This document shows positions 38,211-51,785 of a DNA stretch of 64,000 nt, piece by piece. Made by a program: the position numbers and the translations under genes. The stretch comes from Hyalella azteca (lineage: Eukaryota > Arthropoda > Malacostraca > Amphipoda > Hyalellidae). Under the pieces are notes generated by a model. The model was given only the letters and a program-made list of their open reading frames with translations, searched no databases and was not told the DNA's origin. Where the stretch lies: contig NW_025931866.1 of assembly GCF_000764305.2 (NCBI RefSeq), positions 124,001 through 188,000 on the forward strand, in the 5' to 3' direction. Numbering within the stretch: the first letter of the stretch is position 1; each line of letters starts with the position of its first letter.

Positions 38211-38363
38211 TCAGTTCATTTTTAATTTCCTCATTTACTCAAGATTTGAACCAATTTCTTATGTATGATAATGCTGGTATCCATGATACTTTACTGGTCT
38301 ACTTATAGGACTCAAAAACGAACTTGAGGGAGAGTCTAAAAAACTCTCTGCTTTGCCACTATG
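38211..38363 (-). mobile_element. MITE copy a (truncated at N/adapter)
   Basis: About 150 bases match, in reverse complement, the elements at 51258-51417, 52066-52257 and 53095-53223. The terminal word CTTTGCCACTATG is present at one end (38363). The other end is lost in the N and adapter at 38162-38208. Confidence 0.75.
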
Positions 38364-39772
38364 TCGCGAATAGTCACTCAGGGCCTACGAGGCCGGCCCC
38401 ATAGCTAATATAAGTATCAAATACACAGTGCAATAATTGACACAATAGCAATAATAAACCAATGAATTCCCCTTGAACTTCTCTTCCCCTTGATTACTTC
38501 TCAACCTTAACACAAACTTTCACACCTTTTCTAGCCTCTTCTCTTTAATGTTGTTTCACTTGTTTCCACCTGGCTTGGTCTCCCTCCCTTCTTCTTACTA
38601 ACAAATGAAAATGTGATGCGTGCAGCGTGGCTGATGGCCGTTGCAAAGGCCTGACCCTGAAATTCTTTCTCTCAGAGTCACCACGCCCCAAATCCAAATC
38701 CTACTCAATTATAGCCTAACAGTAACAGTACCAAATACCAATCCACCATGAAATTGAAAGAGGATGCAAACAAGTGCATAATGTATGACTTACTTCTAGT
38801 TCTAAATTAATTTTTGAGACTTAAGGCTAATCAAAATTTGAATTTACACCCAAGTAAAGATTTGCTCTGCGTCACTCTACCTAGCCTCTTAGTCTACGTA
38901 GGTGTCTAGGTAGCTTGTAGCCTGGTGCTGGTAGGACACTAAGGACAGGTAGGCTGAGGTAGGTAGGTACTAGGTAGAGAACTAGAGAGCAGAGATCCCT
39001 ACCTATAAGGATTAAACAGCCTCCAAGCACCAAAAATATATAATGTTAAGTTAAGATGGCCATTTAAAAACTGTATTACTGTACCTTACAAAAGTCATAA
39101 CTTTTCCCCCAGTCTCGTGAGTCAAGAAATGCCAGAATTACCAAAAAGATAAGAGTTTTCGGAAGTAAACACATTCCTACCGAGGCTTATCGTACTCAAT
39201 CTGCACCCAAGAGGACAAACAGAATAAACGACTTGAAACTTCCCTACAGAAGTCACCAGATACAATTTCTCACGCTAAAAATTTTGTAGAAATACAACCA
39301 AAATTCCATGCGCCGATTTTATTTTTTGTCAAAGGAGTCGCTGTCATATACCAGCATCTAGACCGTTGCGTGAATTACTCAATTAGAAATTTTATTTTCA
39401 TAATTTTGCTAGCCTTCTAGCAGCGCGTTTCGTGACTGTCAGTAAAGCGCAAAAATTTCACATCAAATTTAAAATAAGAAATTTTTTACATGCAATTTGG
39501 ATTCAAGCAAGGAATGAAGTTCACGTTGTAATTTAATTCAAATTAGGACTGTTATCAAATTACTAACAAACCTGCTATTAAGGCAGTGATCAAGGACAAG
39601 ATATAAAGATAAATACATTAAAAAAACCCACAGATATGGTTACGTTGACAAGAAATATTTTCGTACGATTTCAAAAACGTTGCCAAATTCATAATAACAC
39701 AAAGTACACACTAATACACAAAATGTAAAACTAACAGGCAGGATAATAAAATGACCATACTGCTGGAAAAAT
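38364..39772. other. PPAN 3' flank, no gene seen
   Basis: No credible coding exon. The stretch around 38880-38990 is rich in CTAGGTAGGTA-like words. No AATAAA on the minus strand was noticed close to the PPAN stop, so its poly(A) site was not placed. Confidence 0.35.
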
Positions 39773-42700
39773 CTATTTTTCATTGTTCATAACTTTTCTC
39801 TTCCCTGCTTGTTTTGGAACTTGCGATTTTTGTTCTTCTTTCTTCTTGGCAGCGGCTTGAGCCTCTCTTTGTTTCTTCTCATTCTTAATTTTCTTGACCA
39901 GTCGTTTACGGAACGATCGCGGACGCTTGCTCTTCCTCTTGGCGTCAAGAAGCCTGAACTTCTCTTTGGCCAAAGCCCGCTTCGCCTCACGAGCCTTTTC
40001 CGCCTCAGTTAATGTCTTCGATTTCTTGTTTGCTGAGTAATAATTTATTTAAAACATTAAAATTTTAGTTGTTATACCCATATTTATGATATAGTGTAAT
40101 TAAAATGATATGAAAAATAGCAAGCTTATCCAAATAAGTTTATATAATTCGAAACAATAATATGGGAGTGTTAAAAGCGTTTCGAATATTCGCTCAGCTA
40201 CACGGCACAGACTGTGAACTTGATAAGTTCAGCAACGTGAAAATGCTTCAAGAAACATACCGAGTGAACGATATTTTAGCTAAAAAAACAAACGATAAAA
40301 GAGTCTCACGATATAATGAAAATTTCTGAAAAGTCCTCAGTGCATAGCCTGCATAAGTAATTTCAGCAATCTAAATATCATGAATGAATCGATGTTGTTA
40401 AGGTTAATAATTTGTAAGCAGAGTGATGAAAAAATAACATCATAAAAAATTGGAAGCAAATAATGAAAAACATCAACTTACCATTTTTACCATTAACTTC
40501 TTGTTCTTCTTCTCGCTTCCTCTTGGATGGATGTCCAAAGGTAACTGAGAGAAACGAAACATTCGTCATGAAACAATACTTGCCAATGACAATATGACAT
40601 GAAACAAAATGAGCACGAAGCTGCTGAATAAGGGCAGTATTATCAAAATTCAATACGTGTTCGGAACTCTCGCAGCCAATCACTGTTTAATTTTTAAGCT
40701 AAACCCACCAATCATAATATACATCGGAAATCGGTCGTTGGTTGTTGAGATAAATTGATATATTACGGCCTCAGTGTTCCCCATAACGATCACATAGTCC
40801 ATCATTTCAAATCATTTTCATCTTAAAACAATCAAAATGTAACTATAATCATTTTTAGTGATTCAGTAAATTAGATGATCCAGGAAACATCCTTGCCAAC
40901 TTAATCGGATGGAAATGACTTAATCAAAAGATAAACTCTCCATTTCATCTATCTAGCATAATTATTCACCAGCCCAGTTAAGAGTTAAATCAGAAGTCGA
41001 AGAATGATCCGACGCTTGGCATGAAAAGTTTAGAATATATTCAACCTGAAACTTAGGTTTTCAATATAAAAAATTCATTGCAGAAGTATCCTAACAAAAG
41101 TTTTCTCTAGCAATAGAACTTGTGAAATTCAAGAGTGTACACCCACGAATATCAGGGTCTTGGCCGACGGCATCTTTGAAGTATTGCTCTTCATCCTCGT
41201 CTTCACTCTCGTATCCCTCTGCTGCTTCATCGTCCCCGCTCTCGTCGTTTCCTTTATTGATCTTTGTTTTTTTCTGCATTTCTGCTGGCATGCCAGACAG
41301 GCATCGTTGCTTGTGCTCGGCTGCAGCAGCCTTCTTGCGCTCTATGTTCTCGTCTTGCTGCTTCTTGCGCTCAGCTTTCAATTGCCTGAAAGACAGAGAT
41401 CACAGGGTTTTAGGAGCAGTAGCCCATCAAAATGAAATACTGATTCGTAAAAACAAATCCTTTTATTAATTTTAATTTTATTGATTCAATAATCAATGTT
41501 ACATATATTGATATATACCTAAAATTATTTAGGACACTACCTGGGATTGAGAGTTCTTGTCGCGATTAAACCATTAGGCCTTTCAAGTACGGGTGAAATT
41601 TCAAACATTTCATTTTTCAAAAACAGATTCTAATATTATATTAGTCGGTCAAGTCAAATATTTTGACAATAAAAATTGAATAAAAAATAATTTATCAGCA
41701 TACGCTGATGTAGCAGGAATGTAATGCAATGGAGTCTGAAAAACGTACAATTTCTTGAGGCGACGCTGCTTTCTCTGTTCTGCTTCTTCAGGAGAAACTG
41801 TGATAGTTTGGTGGTAGAGCACGTCGCCGCTCAGCAATCCCGTCTCAATTTTATGCACCTGTAGAGTAAATTAGTCGTCAGGTATCAAAACATTTGACAA
41901 GTTCTGGATCTGTCATGAGGCAATATCGATAATTGAATGAGCAATAATATCAACATGTAGGATCTTTCATGAGTAATCTGATAAAGCAGGAGTAATCTGA
42001 TAATAATTTTGGCAAGCAATAGCGATGTCGCAATTAGTTCATGTATGGAGATAAAAATCTCGGCTACTAAATGCCAACAAAGCCAGCACGAGAACATGAG
42101 ATTTCATTGAACCAAGAATAATTATACCTCTGAGTAAGCTTTAAGGCGTTTTTTTTTTCTCTGTATATCACAAGTATTCCAGTCTAACCCAGAATTAAGT
42201 TTCAGTTGAAATGCATTTCATTCATGTACAATTATTGCTAATGTGCTAAAGCACCGATTACAAATTTATCTTGCATTACAAGAGCTTAACAATTCACTCG
42301 GCATAAGCTAAACCGATTTAGTGAAAAGCAATAATAATGGTAATAGCAAGCAATGTCAATGGAAATGACAATGAATGGTGTGTCAAGCAATAGCGATGTT
42401 ATGGTAAGCAATAGCAATCGTAATGGCAAGCAATGAATAACCATTGCTACTGTTTCCAGCAGTTGCAATGGTTATGGCAATCAATAACAGTGGTAGGTAA
42501 TGGAAAGCAATGGTAATGACATGGAATAGCAATCTTAATGGCAAACGGAGTCAGTGCATCAAGCATTAGCAATGGTAATTGCAAACAATATTAGTGTATA
42601 GTGTTGGTAATATATAGTGTATAGTGTTAGTGATAAATGCAACTTATTACTAACTTTAAGGGTAAAGCGTGGACCGGCGTCCTTGAGTTTGACGGCGTTC

Positions 42701-45527
42701 TGCTGCGCACGCGGTTTCTTGGACTCCCGGCCCTGCAGCAGATGCTTCAGGTCTACCTTGCTGTCCTCTTCGTACTCGCTGTCTGACGCCAGCCCGTCCC
42801 TGTTACCAGTAATTACTTCTGTTGTCACTTCTTAACAATTGTTTTTAAGTCACACATCTCAGTGCAACGCGCGTGTTTCTGTCTTTCTTTCTCATCGTTT
42901 GATTTCATGTGGTTATCATACAATACATTATTGACGTTATTAATTAGTACCACATTTAATTAGTTTCCGAGAGGTTTCTTACTAGATTTTGCACATTTTA
43001 AATTTCAAATTGATCATTAATTGCATGAAATATACACTCGATGTTGCGATCGCAGGACAAACTATTCGTTTTATTCAGTCTTATTAGCGTCAATGTGTTA
43101 CACATGAACATATATAGCCACCAGATAATATACTTATTCTCAAAGACCAAACTTGGGTAGACTCTTTCTTACGCCATTAGCAGAAAATCAATAATTTGAA
43201 GAAAAAAAACTTTTAAATCACATGCAGATTTGTCAGTAAAGTTTGTTGATTATCCTCAGCTCCTGTCCTACATGAAAATATTTTATTTGAAAATTATTTA
43301 TCAACTATAATTATCTTACAGATACAAAACGTCAACAACAATTAATATATTGGGTAAAGAACTGACTTGTCTAAGGCATCCTCAATACTCTCAAATTTGT
43401 GTAGATCAGGAATCTTGTTTTTGTTAATGAGCACGGATATGAGCTTGGACGAGGTGGAGCTTGCGAGGTGGATGGCGTAGTGGCGGAAGTCGAGCAGCTC
43501 TGTGGCGGGGTCGTAGTACAACAGACAGCAGCGCTTGATGTTCTCACAGCTCGACTGTTAAAACATAAATGAATTATGAATAGAAAAATCGAAACACATT
43601 TCTTAGAACACATGATTGCTGAAATGGCATAATATATACTTGTATGTTATAAAGTTAAATTCTTCCCACCATATAGAGGATAAACAAGGTAGGAGAAGAA
43701 AGTAAATAAATGAGGTTCTATCTTCTATTTTTAAATGGATTCACAGGCAAGCTAATTCAGGATAAATACTCAGCAAATTAGAAAAAAATTCACCTACTAT
43801 CACCCCAAAAGTAGATATATTACATGAAGACATTACCTGATCTGGGAGAATTTTAGGGAAAATTTGTAGCATGGAGGCAGCAACGAGCTGCATGTGCTTG
43901 GGACCAGCGTCAGGTTGTAAGTTGTTCATCATGAGGCAGGGAGGAGTGAGGCGCGGTATGGGCGGTAGACTTGTTGGTCTCTTTTGACTTGCACGCACAT
44001 CTTTCATCAGCGAATACTGGCAAATCCTGAAAAATTAAACAAACTGTTAGATCATATAAAGTTGATGCTAGTTCACTGCCGTTGTTTTGATGAAATGCTG
44101 TTAACTCAGAAGTAAACAAACTGAGTCATAAAAACAAGGTAGGATATACCTATACCTAATATACGTAAGCATTGACTAACAAGATATAACTAATGTGTTT
44201 GAATTGAGATTAAAATGCTGACAGATCCCTACAAGAAACTGTGAAGAAACAACACAACAAATTAATACTACAGGATGAACTGCAAAGAAGCTAACAGTGT
44301 GCAATAGATATTTGAGCAGCATTAAAAATATAGAATAATAAATTTTGGATTATGGAAATTACTAAACAAATCGCCTATAGACATAGTTTGTCAATTTATA
44401 ATATGTACACACGTAAACTTACATAAAAGTTATTGTTGGACCACTTGGCATAGTACATAGCTTCATGTATGCTCCTTCAGATGTACGGGTGAAAATAATG
44501 GTGTGTGTGATGTGTAGAGGTCCAGAGGCTTTGACCAGATCCTTTACTCTGCTACTACGCAGCACCTGAAAACAACCAAAAAATTATAAACAACATTCAC
44601 ATAAAAATGAAATACAACTTAGTAACGTCACTTAATGACAATATCTCTTCATCTCTTTGATACCTATGGAGAGAAACTCATCAGAGGCAAGAGCAGTAAA
44701 TGCTCACTATTACCTCACAAACATGAGAAATACAATGCAATTTGGAACATTTTTACTGTGTATATTGAAATGGAATATACAAAACATTGTATGCACAAGT
44801 AACAGTTACAAGGCAATTACAGATCCATCATCACGAACATCATTGGAAAACTTTCTAGGCATTACTAAAATATTGAAAAACATAGCAGACATATAACAGT
44901 ATGAAAAAATAAATCAACAAGAGCTAATAATCCTCTGGAATAACTGAACACCTTACCTTAATTGATTGGATAACACTAGGAGCAAGCATTGTCTGGACAT
45001 CATTAAGCAGCTGTTGCACGCCCAGACCCACAGTGCCTCTCTTTATAACCAATATACGAGGACCTTTAGCTACTTCTCTCTGAGCCGATGATGACACAGC
45101 TGTGGGGCTTTTCTTTTGACGCCTTTTCTGAAATATTGAAGAAACTTAAGTTATGCTTGTAAAAGGGTTATTTATTAGTTTTGAAAAAAAACCATCCTAA
45201 TAAAATCAGTAAATCATACTAGGAAATCTATTTTAAACATCACATATGTCTAAAATCATATATATATATATATCTATATCAATTAGATTTATAATCATAT
45301 ATTAAATGTCTAAATCAATTGGCCCTTTAAGTATTATGAAATGTCAACACTTATCATCTATGCTTTGAGGATCTTGTTTTCAACTAATTATCAAAAGCCA
45401 ACTTACTGCAGCATTTGCCATGAAAACAACCAGATTTTCACTACCTATATATATATTTATATTATATCACACAAAGGTTTTACTGTATAAAAAGAAAACT
45501 CACCTTCTTGTTGCTGCGCAAGCCCAT
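39773..45527 (-). CDS. ppan: Peter Pan / SSF1, Brix-domain 60S biogenesis factor (complete, 10 exons)
   Basis: Exons: 45527-45504, 45127-44957, 44565-44423, 44026-43837, 43554-43367, 42799-42655, 41858-41749, 41385-41147, 40544-40482 and 40032-39773. They total 1533 nt, giving 510 residues (human PPAN is 473), with all phases consistent. It starts MGLRSNKKKRRQKK. The Brix domain runs from about residue 31 (GPRILVIKRGTVG) and includes ASGPLHITHTIIF, MPSGPTITF, ENIKRCCLLYYDP and LDFRHYAIHL. RAQQNAVKLKDAGPRFTLK is a PPAN signature. The C-terminus is a lysine- and glutamate-rich coiled region with an acidic YESEDEDEEQYF patch and a basic tail. PPAN acts in the nucleolus in early 60S assembly (family knowledge). 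Exon 1 encodes only eight residues. The junction 41147/40544 rests on phase and a good GTGGGT donor. It is the second ribosome-biogenesis gene of the window. Confidence 0.94.
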
Positions 45528-48249
45528 ATTGGTTATATATTTTATTACAAATAATAAAATTGGAAATGTTTTGCACTGTAATAAGAACATTGGAATTAGA
45601 AATGGAATTTTCATTGTCAGTTTCTTAACATCGAATAAAATAATGTTAAAGAAAGTCTCATCATTCTACAATAATAGTCAGCAGCTGGGGCACCAAGATC
45701 ATATTCTTATGATCAAACATCTATATAAGTGTTTGTTTGATGGCTATACATCAAATGTTGGCAACATGATAATATCCTTGCACTGCATGGTGATGCACAT
45801 ATGCCCATTATTGACCAAGAGTTCAATTCCTGCTGCTGTCAATCTCTTTAACTACCTACAATGCTACATAAGTTCCCACTTAGCAGCTACTGCACTCAAC
45901 TTGCAGCTTGTCAATAAAATCATATAATACTAATGAGAATTAGGATTTGTAGGGTTTGAATGCCACATAAAACCCAAGAAGCTATGCTCTTTCAATCATG
46001 CTAAAAAGCAGTGGCACAGTTTTGTTGACAAAGAGAGAGCAGAACAACATACGTACTGCATGTCAAGACTGACAGGACAAAATTTGTTGGTTTGATCTTG
46101 CAATGTTTTGAATTGCTCAGCATGCTGTTTTCTGCATACATCTACTTTAAACTAGGTACGAGCATGAACAGCACATGGACCAAAACAAAAGATCCAGTAC
46201 AGTAGACCAGCAGTTTATGCCTTGAAGTGCCATAGGAAATATTTTATTTTTTGGAAATATTTTTTATTTCCAAGTTCAACTGACAGCAATTACTGTGCAT
46301 ACTTAATTGGCTTGACTAAAATGACAATCACAACATCTTACACCCATACGACCTATGTATTTCAAGTAGTGCAATCCAATTTGCATATTATAATGCAATT
46401 GCCACATACAGTTAGGAGCACAAATGTTTTTAACACATATGTTTTGGGGGAGATAGGGGCAGGAGACAGGACTTCTGACCAACTGAAATTAGGAATTTCA
46501 ATAATTTAATTTTAGATCAAAGATGACTATTCTTATTTAAATTCTTTTTAATATAACAACAACAACAACAATTCTTATATTAAATGTAAAGATAAATTCA
46601 AAGAAATTATTTATAATTCTTTTTTTTTTTTTGAGATTTCATATTTAGGATGAGGTGTAACTTTATAAGTGTCATTTGTCAAAGTAAGGAGTTGGAGCGA
46701 GTTGCCATTTTTTCAGAGTTGGCAGAGCAATACAATACAGCATACACAAATTGTGATCCACAAAAAAAAATGAATACTAAAATATCTTATTTAGAGGATC
46801 ATTCAGATACAATCAAAAGTATGCATTTATCACGGTTAATGCAAAAAAATATTCATTAATTTTTTTTTACTCTGAGCACTTAGAACTCTTTCTGAACACA
46901 TACTCTCTGAATACTTACAAATTAAAAAATCAATAACTCAGTAATCAGTTGCCAAATCAATCCTTTGTTTTAATGCAGGAATGATTGAAATCAGGTTTTG
47001 ATGACAGCATGGTAATGTTCTACAAGAGCCACACTAAACTTTATCTTAATTTTCATATGGGGAAAGCACGTTAGAGCAAAATAATTTATTTTGTTGTAAA
47101 GAAATGCAACACAGACAATCTTGACATTTATTTTCATATATTTTGGAAGGTTTGCTTGAAAAGTTGAATGATAAAGTTTAATATCTGTATTTGATACCCA
47201 ATCACATTCTGAAGTAGTACCTAGTTCTGGTGTGAAAGTGTCAAGTTGTCTTGTATATATACAGTCTGTGAGTCATGCAACTGGTTGCGTTCACGTTATG
47301 CTACTGCTTTTTTGTGCCCTGGTATACAGCTGATGCAATTAGCTTGCACAATTCCTAGCTTCTTGCTTCATTTGATTTTTCCAAAGATTTTGGACTTGCT
47401 TCTCCTCCATGGAGTTTTGCAATACATCAGATAACTTTTTTATTACCCTGCAGAATTAGTGGCAATTTTTTCACTGAAATACCTTGCAACAGATTTGGAA
47501 CAGACAGTTTAATCTTTTTGATGCTGCATTTTTTCCACTAAGGCCTCCTGTCCTGATTTCCTTACTAGTGAGTAGTGAAACTCGTGAAGTGCTTAGTGAG
47601 TTAAAATTTAGTGCGAGTCAGCTTGGGGCCTAGGCTACTACTAGTACTACTACTTCACTTCAGTACTTGATAATGCTAATTTAGTACTTATCAATTATCA
47701 TTTACCTATCATTTGCCTATCTGTACCTATCATTTTTCCATTATTTCACCTCATTTTTACATTTAGTGTTTAAACATAATTTTATGAGCATTCATTTGGA
47801 CCTAGCAGTGATGCTAAGCTTGTGAAAAATTTTCAAATGTTGCCTTCATTTGCAAGTTATATGGCAATACATGCCAAAATTTGCAGTGAACAAGACATTT
47901 CGTCCAAAGTACTGAAGAGATTTGAACAAAATCTTGAATATACATTCCTAATTTTCCAATTTATCTTCTTACAATTCATTCAAACTTGCAGGGTCGAATG
48001 AAATAATTCTAACTTATAATTTATAGGAGGAAAATAGTTGAGATTAAATTATTCAATTGATCCATCTGTAAATCAATGAGCAACAGTTCAGCTTTGATAT
48101 CCCAGCTTGTGTATAAGTGTCCTAAATTTCTTCTTCATGTACGTTGATGGCACAGGAACTCAACATAACTCGTTTATACCATGGTGGTATCAACGTCTTG
48201 GACACATTGGTATCAACGTCTTGCTTGACTTTTCAACATTATATTTTGC
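45528..48249. other. Intergenic, no gene seen
   Basis: AT-rich sequence upstream of PPAN. Open frames up to 139 codons (45508-45927) show no recognisable motif and overlap the PPAN start on the other strand. An (AAC)n run lies at 46555-46571. Confidence 0.45.
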
Positions 48250-48475
48250 AGGATATATTAGCGGGAGCATTAGAGTACTGCAGATTGTGAAAGTTAAAAA
48301 TTGTATGAAATGACAGGTTTTCAAAAGTGCAAACCGCTATTTTTTTCAATCAAACAAAAATACATGACATGTCATCAACATGACATTTGAGCCACAAGAT
48401 TTCACACCTACTGAAATTATATGATAATAGAGCCACAATATTTCAGAAAAAAGTAGGACTTTTCCTGACCCATCA
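48250..48475 (+). repeat. Dispersed repeat family C, copy 1
   Basis: Shares long blocks with 50650-50856 and 51597-51785, in the same orientation: GCAGATTG, AGTGCAAACCGC, CACCTACTGAAATTATATGA and TAGGACTTTTCC. The identity is moderate, so this is the oldest of the three copies. Confidence 0.75.
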
Positions 48476-48625
48476 CAGTAGACATTAATAGTACCGTCAA
48501 ATGGGGTACCATTAATGAGGGACAGTTTTGAGCATTTTTTGTTAATAATTTCTTACCATGAAACATTTCATAAACAAGTTTTGGCTCATTTTGTAGCTCT
48601 TTGCGAGGGCTATCATATGGCATTT

Positions 48626-49178
48626 AAAAAAAAATTCCATATGCTATCTGTAAGGTGCCGGATGCAAAATAAAAGTGTCCCGAATTACCCCTGGGAACAG
48701 GGTAATCTGGGACACTTGAAATAAAACTCAATTTTAAGATGTTTGAAGCATGGAGAGTGTACTCATCTATTACTAACAGTAATCTAAATCCTTCTTCCTT
48801 TGTAGATGAAGTAGATGTAGAATAAATGACATATTCTGTGCTTTTTACTTGTTTTTTCCTTTTTTGATATGATATTACCTTATACATTCATTACTGTATT
48901 ATTGATGTGATATTACCATATACATAAGCTGATGAACATGCCATTGAGCATTTACAACAACCTTGTCCACTGCAAGCTTCATATCAGCAGCTGTATAGCA
49001 CTTTTCTGTGTCTGCAAGCTTGAAGCTTACAGGACGGCTTGTAATTTCACACCTTTATAATTGGGTCAAGTGAATTCACGACAACAAGAAAAAATTGTAA
49101 AAACATACTTGAAAAAAAAAAATATATTCTAGTAACATCCATCATGTTTTTTGCAGCAATAAATCATAGTTTAGGTTG
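48626..49178 (+). repeat. 553-base tandem duplication, unit 1
   Basis: This unit and the next are the same sequence end to end. The only difference I found is the length of an A run (11 versus 6). The unit contains an inverted repeat, AAGTGTCCCGAATTACCC / GGGTAATCTGGGACACTT, around 48674-48718. A 70-90 codon minus frame present in both units has no recognised homologue. Confidence 0.9.
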
Positions 49179-49726
49179 AAAAAAAAATTCCATATGCTAT
49201 CTGTAAGGTGCCGGATGCAAAATAAAAGTGTCCCGAATTACCCCTGGGAACAGGGTAATCTGGGACACTTGAAATAAAACTCAATTTTAAGATGTTTGAA
49301 GCATGGAGAGTGTACTCATCTATTACTAACAGTAATCTAAATCCTTCTTCCTTTGTAGATGAAGTAGATGTAGAATAAATGACATATTCTGTGCTTTTTA
49401 CTTGTTTTTTCCTTTTTTGATATGATATTACCTTATACATTCATTACTGTATTATTGATGTGATATTACCATATACATAAGCTGATGAACATGCCATTGA
49501 GCATTTACAACAACCTTGTCCACTGCAAGCTTCATATCAGCAGCTGTATAGCACTTTTCTGTGTCTGCAAGCTTGAAGCTTACAGGACGGCTTGTAATTT
49601 CACACCTTTATAATTGGGTCAAGTGAATTCACGACAACAAGAAAAAATTGTAAAAACATACTTGAAAAAATATATTCTAGTAACATCCATCATGTTTTTT
49701 GCAGCAATAAATCATAGTTTAGGTTG
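49179..49726 (+). repeat. 553-base tandem duplication, unit 2
   Basis: Head-to-tail copy of 48626-49178, five bases shorter because of the A run. The near identity means either a very young duplication or an assembly error. Confidence 0.9.
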
Positions 49727-49914
49727 ATTACTTTTCCTACCCGCTGAGTTTTTATTTCATGTTGCCTGGCCCCAGTGCACAATTCTATCTATGACATTCT
49801 CTGCGCAATTTTGTGCTGACTGATGATGCATTAATTTTTTGTTAAGCAAAATTTTTTTTGATGAGCAAGGTAAATATAGGTAATCAAAATTATGGTTATG
49901 AATTGATTTTTAAT

Positions 49915-50176
49915 TTTTGCACACAGCTTGGAACGAGCTGTGTGTGTCCAATTCAAGTTGTGTCGAAATTAGTTTTTATGTGTCTAAATCCGTTTCTCAA
50001 CTTAATCATCTATTACCGGTAATTTATTTACCACTTGAAATCAGCAAATACAAGTATACTTAAAGGATTCCTAATATATTCACAGACGTAGGTATTTAAA
50101 AGTCTCAAACCATTATATTCTTTCAACACAAAAAGTTTATCACTATTTGGTAGAGCAAGGTCAACTATCAACTTTG
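49915..50176 (-). repeat. Dispersed repeat, copy 2 (inverted partner at 16.0 kb)
   Basis: Reverse complement of 15965-16235 with scattered differences. It contains CACACAGCTTGGAACGAGCT, GTATACTTAAAGGATTCCT and GCAAGGTCAACTATCAACTT. Confidence 0.75.
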
Positions 50177-50649
50177 ACACCTTTTATGATGATCTCACTG
50201 GGTGGCATGCACTGTCTCTCTTTAGATCTCAACATTTTCCCGCCAGACAGTTTAAACCTAGTGTTTTGCAGGCATTGAATATATCTACTTGGCGAGACGC
50301 AACTGAATTTTTTGAGCCTTGGTTTTATGGATTTGCCAGCCGTGATTCCATTTCTTTGAGCCATGATTCCATTTCACCGAGCTGTGAATTCCATATCTCG
50401 GCAGTCGGTCATGAAAAGCCATTTACGAGGCGCGAATTTATTTACAAAGTCCATGCACATGACATGTTACCCCAAATCTCAAATTTTTCCTAAAACAGTC
50501 AAATGGCAAAGATAAAATTTGTCTTTACTGGAAGTTGAGCACGTGTTGATGCAGTCTGACTGCTTTGACATGACCGCAACTATGCACGATCTTCATTCTT
50601 CAACAAAATGTTTAGTTGATTTGTTTACATTACGATGTTTATGTTTTTT

Positions 50650-50856
50650 TCTGCAGAATATTTTGGCAGGAACAGTAAAGCAATGCAGATTGCGGTAGTT
50701 TAAAATTTTATGAAGAGACATGTTTGTGAAGTGCAAACCGCGATTTTTCAATCAAACAAAAATTTATGACATTTGAGCCGCCAGATTTCATACCTACTGA
50801 AATAATATGATATTAGAGCCGCAATATTTCAGACAAAAATAGGACTTTTCCAGCCC
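50650..50856 (+). repeat. Dispersed repeat family C, copy 2
   Basis: Contains AAGCAATGCAGATTGCGG, GTTTGTGAAGTGCAAACCGC and ATAGGACTTTTCCAGCC. It is closest to copy 3 at 51597-51785. Confidence 0.8.
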
Positions 50857-50891
50857 TGGACTGTTTTGGCAGTAGTTTGGCCGCTTTGGCA

Positions 50892-51025
50892 CGCAAAGGT
50901 ATGACGTCACTATTTCAGCCATCAACAAATGCATGGAACTAAGACAAAGCTTAATGTAAAGAAAAAACTAGAGATGTGTTGGAATTACCCACGATGTCGG
51001 ATTTAGAATATATCATGTTTACCCT
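50892..51025 (+). repeat. About 130-base duplication, copy 1
   Basis: Begins GCAAAGGTATGACGTCACTA and runs to ATCATGTTTACCC. It is repeated with few changes at 51417-51556. Each copy is followed or preceded by a family C repeat, so a larger block (family C plus this unit) was duplicated. Confidence 0.85.
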
Positions 51026-51257
51026 ACTGCGTTTACCCTATGACAGTATGAGTCCTAAAGTACATAGACAAGCAAAGTCAGGATGGAATTCTAATTTCGA
51101 AGGTTCATATATTATTTCGATCCACCAAGACCACTTTTTCTATCCAACATCATTATTTGAGGCAAAAAATGAACTTCTTAAAGGCTTAAAACACGTACGC
51201 TAACTCGCTCAGTTTCTATAAAGTACCTAATCACTTGGAAGTTGTAAACCAGCACCN

Positions 51258-51417
51258 TTTAGACTCTCCCTCAAGTTCATTTGTGAGTCCTATAAGTAGA
51301 CCAGTAAAGTATCCTGGATACCAGCAGTATCATACATAAGAAATTGATTTAAAACTTGGGTAAACAAGGAAATTAAAAATGAACTGATTCTAAAAAAGCT
51401 GTGGTTTGCCACTATGC
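51258..51417 (+). mobile_element. MITE copy b
   Basis: Starts right after an N (51257) with TTTAGACTCTCCCTCAAGTT and ends with GTTTGCCACTATGC. The left end is lost at the N. The right end is fused directly to the duplicated GCAAAGGTATG unit. Confidence 0.75.
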
Positions 51418-51556
51418 GCAAAGGTATGAGTATGACGTCACTATTTCAGCCATCAACAAATGCGTGGAACTAAGACAAAGCTTAATGTAAAGAAAAAACT
51501 AGAGATGTGTCGGAATTACCCACGATGTCCGATTCGGAATATATCATGTTTACCCC
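51417..51556 (+). repeat. About 130-base duplication, copy 2
   Basis: Second copy of 50892-51025, with a small insertion (GAGTAT) after GGTATGA and an abrupt MITE boundary on its left. Confidence 0.85.
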
Positions 51557-51596
51557 AGGCATGGAATATAACTACTTAGCGAGCCACAACTGAATT

Positions 51597-51785
51597 TTGG
51601 TGGGAACGGTAAAGCAATGCAGATTGCAGAAGTTAAAAATTTTATGAAATGACATGTTTGTGAAGTGCAAACCGCGATTTTTCAAGCAATCAAAAATTTA
51701 TGACATTCGAGCCGTGAGATTTCATACCTACTGAAATTATATGTTAGAGCCACTATATTTCAGACAAAAATAGGACTTTTCCAGC
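51597..51785 (+). repeat. Dispersed repeat family C, copy 3
   Basis: Same orientation and near-identical core to copy 2 (50650-50856), including GTTTGTGAAGTGCAAACCGC. Confidence 0.8.

Noticed and set aside
45508..45927. A 139-codon plus-strand frame overlapping the PPAN start
   Set aside because: It has no recognisable domain, its sequence is AT-driven, and its 5' end lies on the PPAN first exon.
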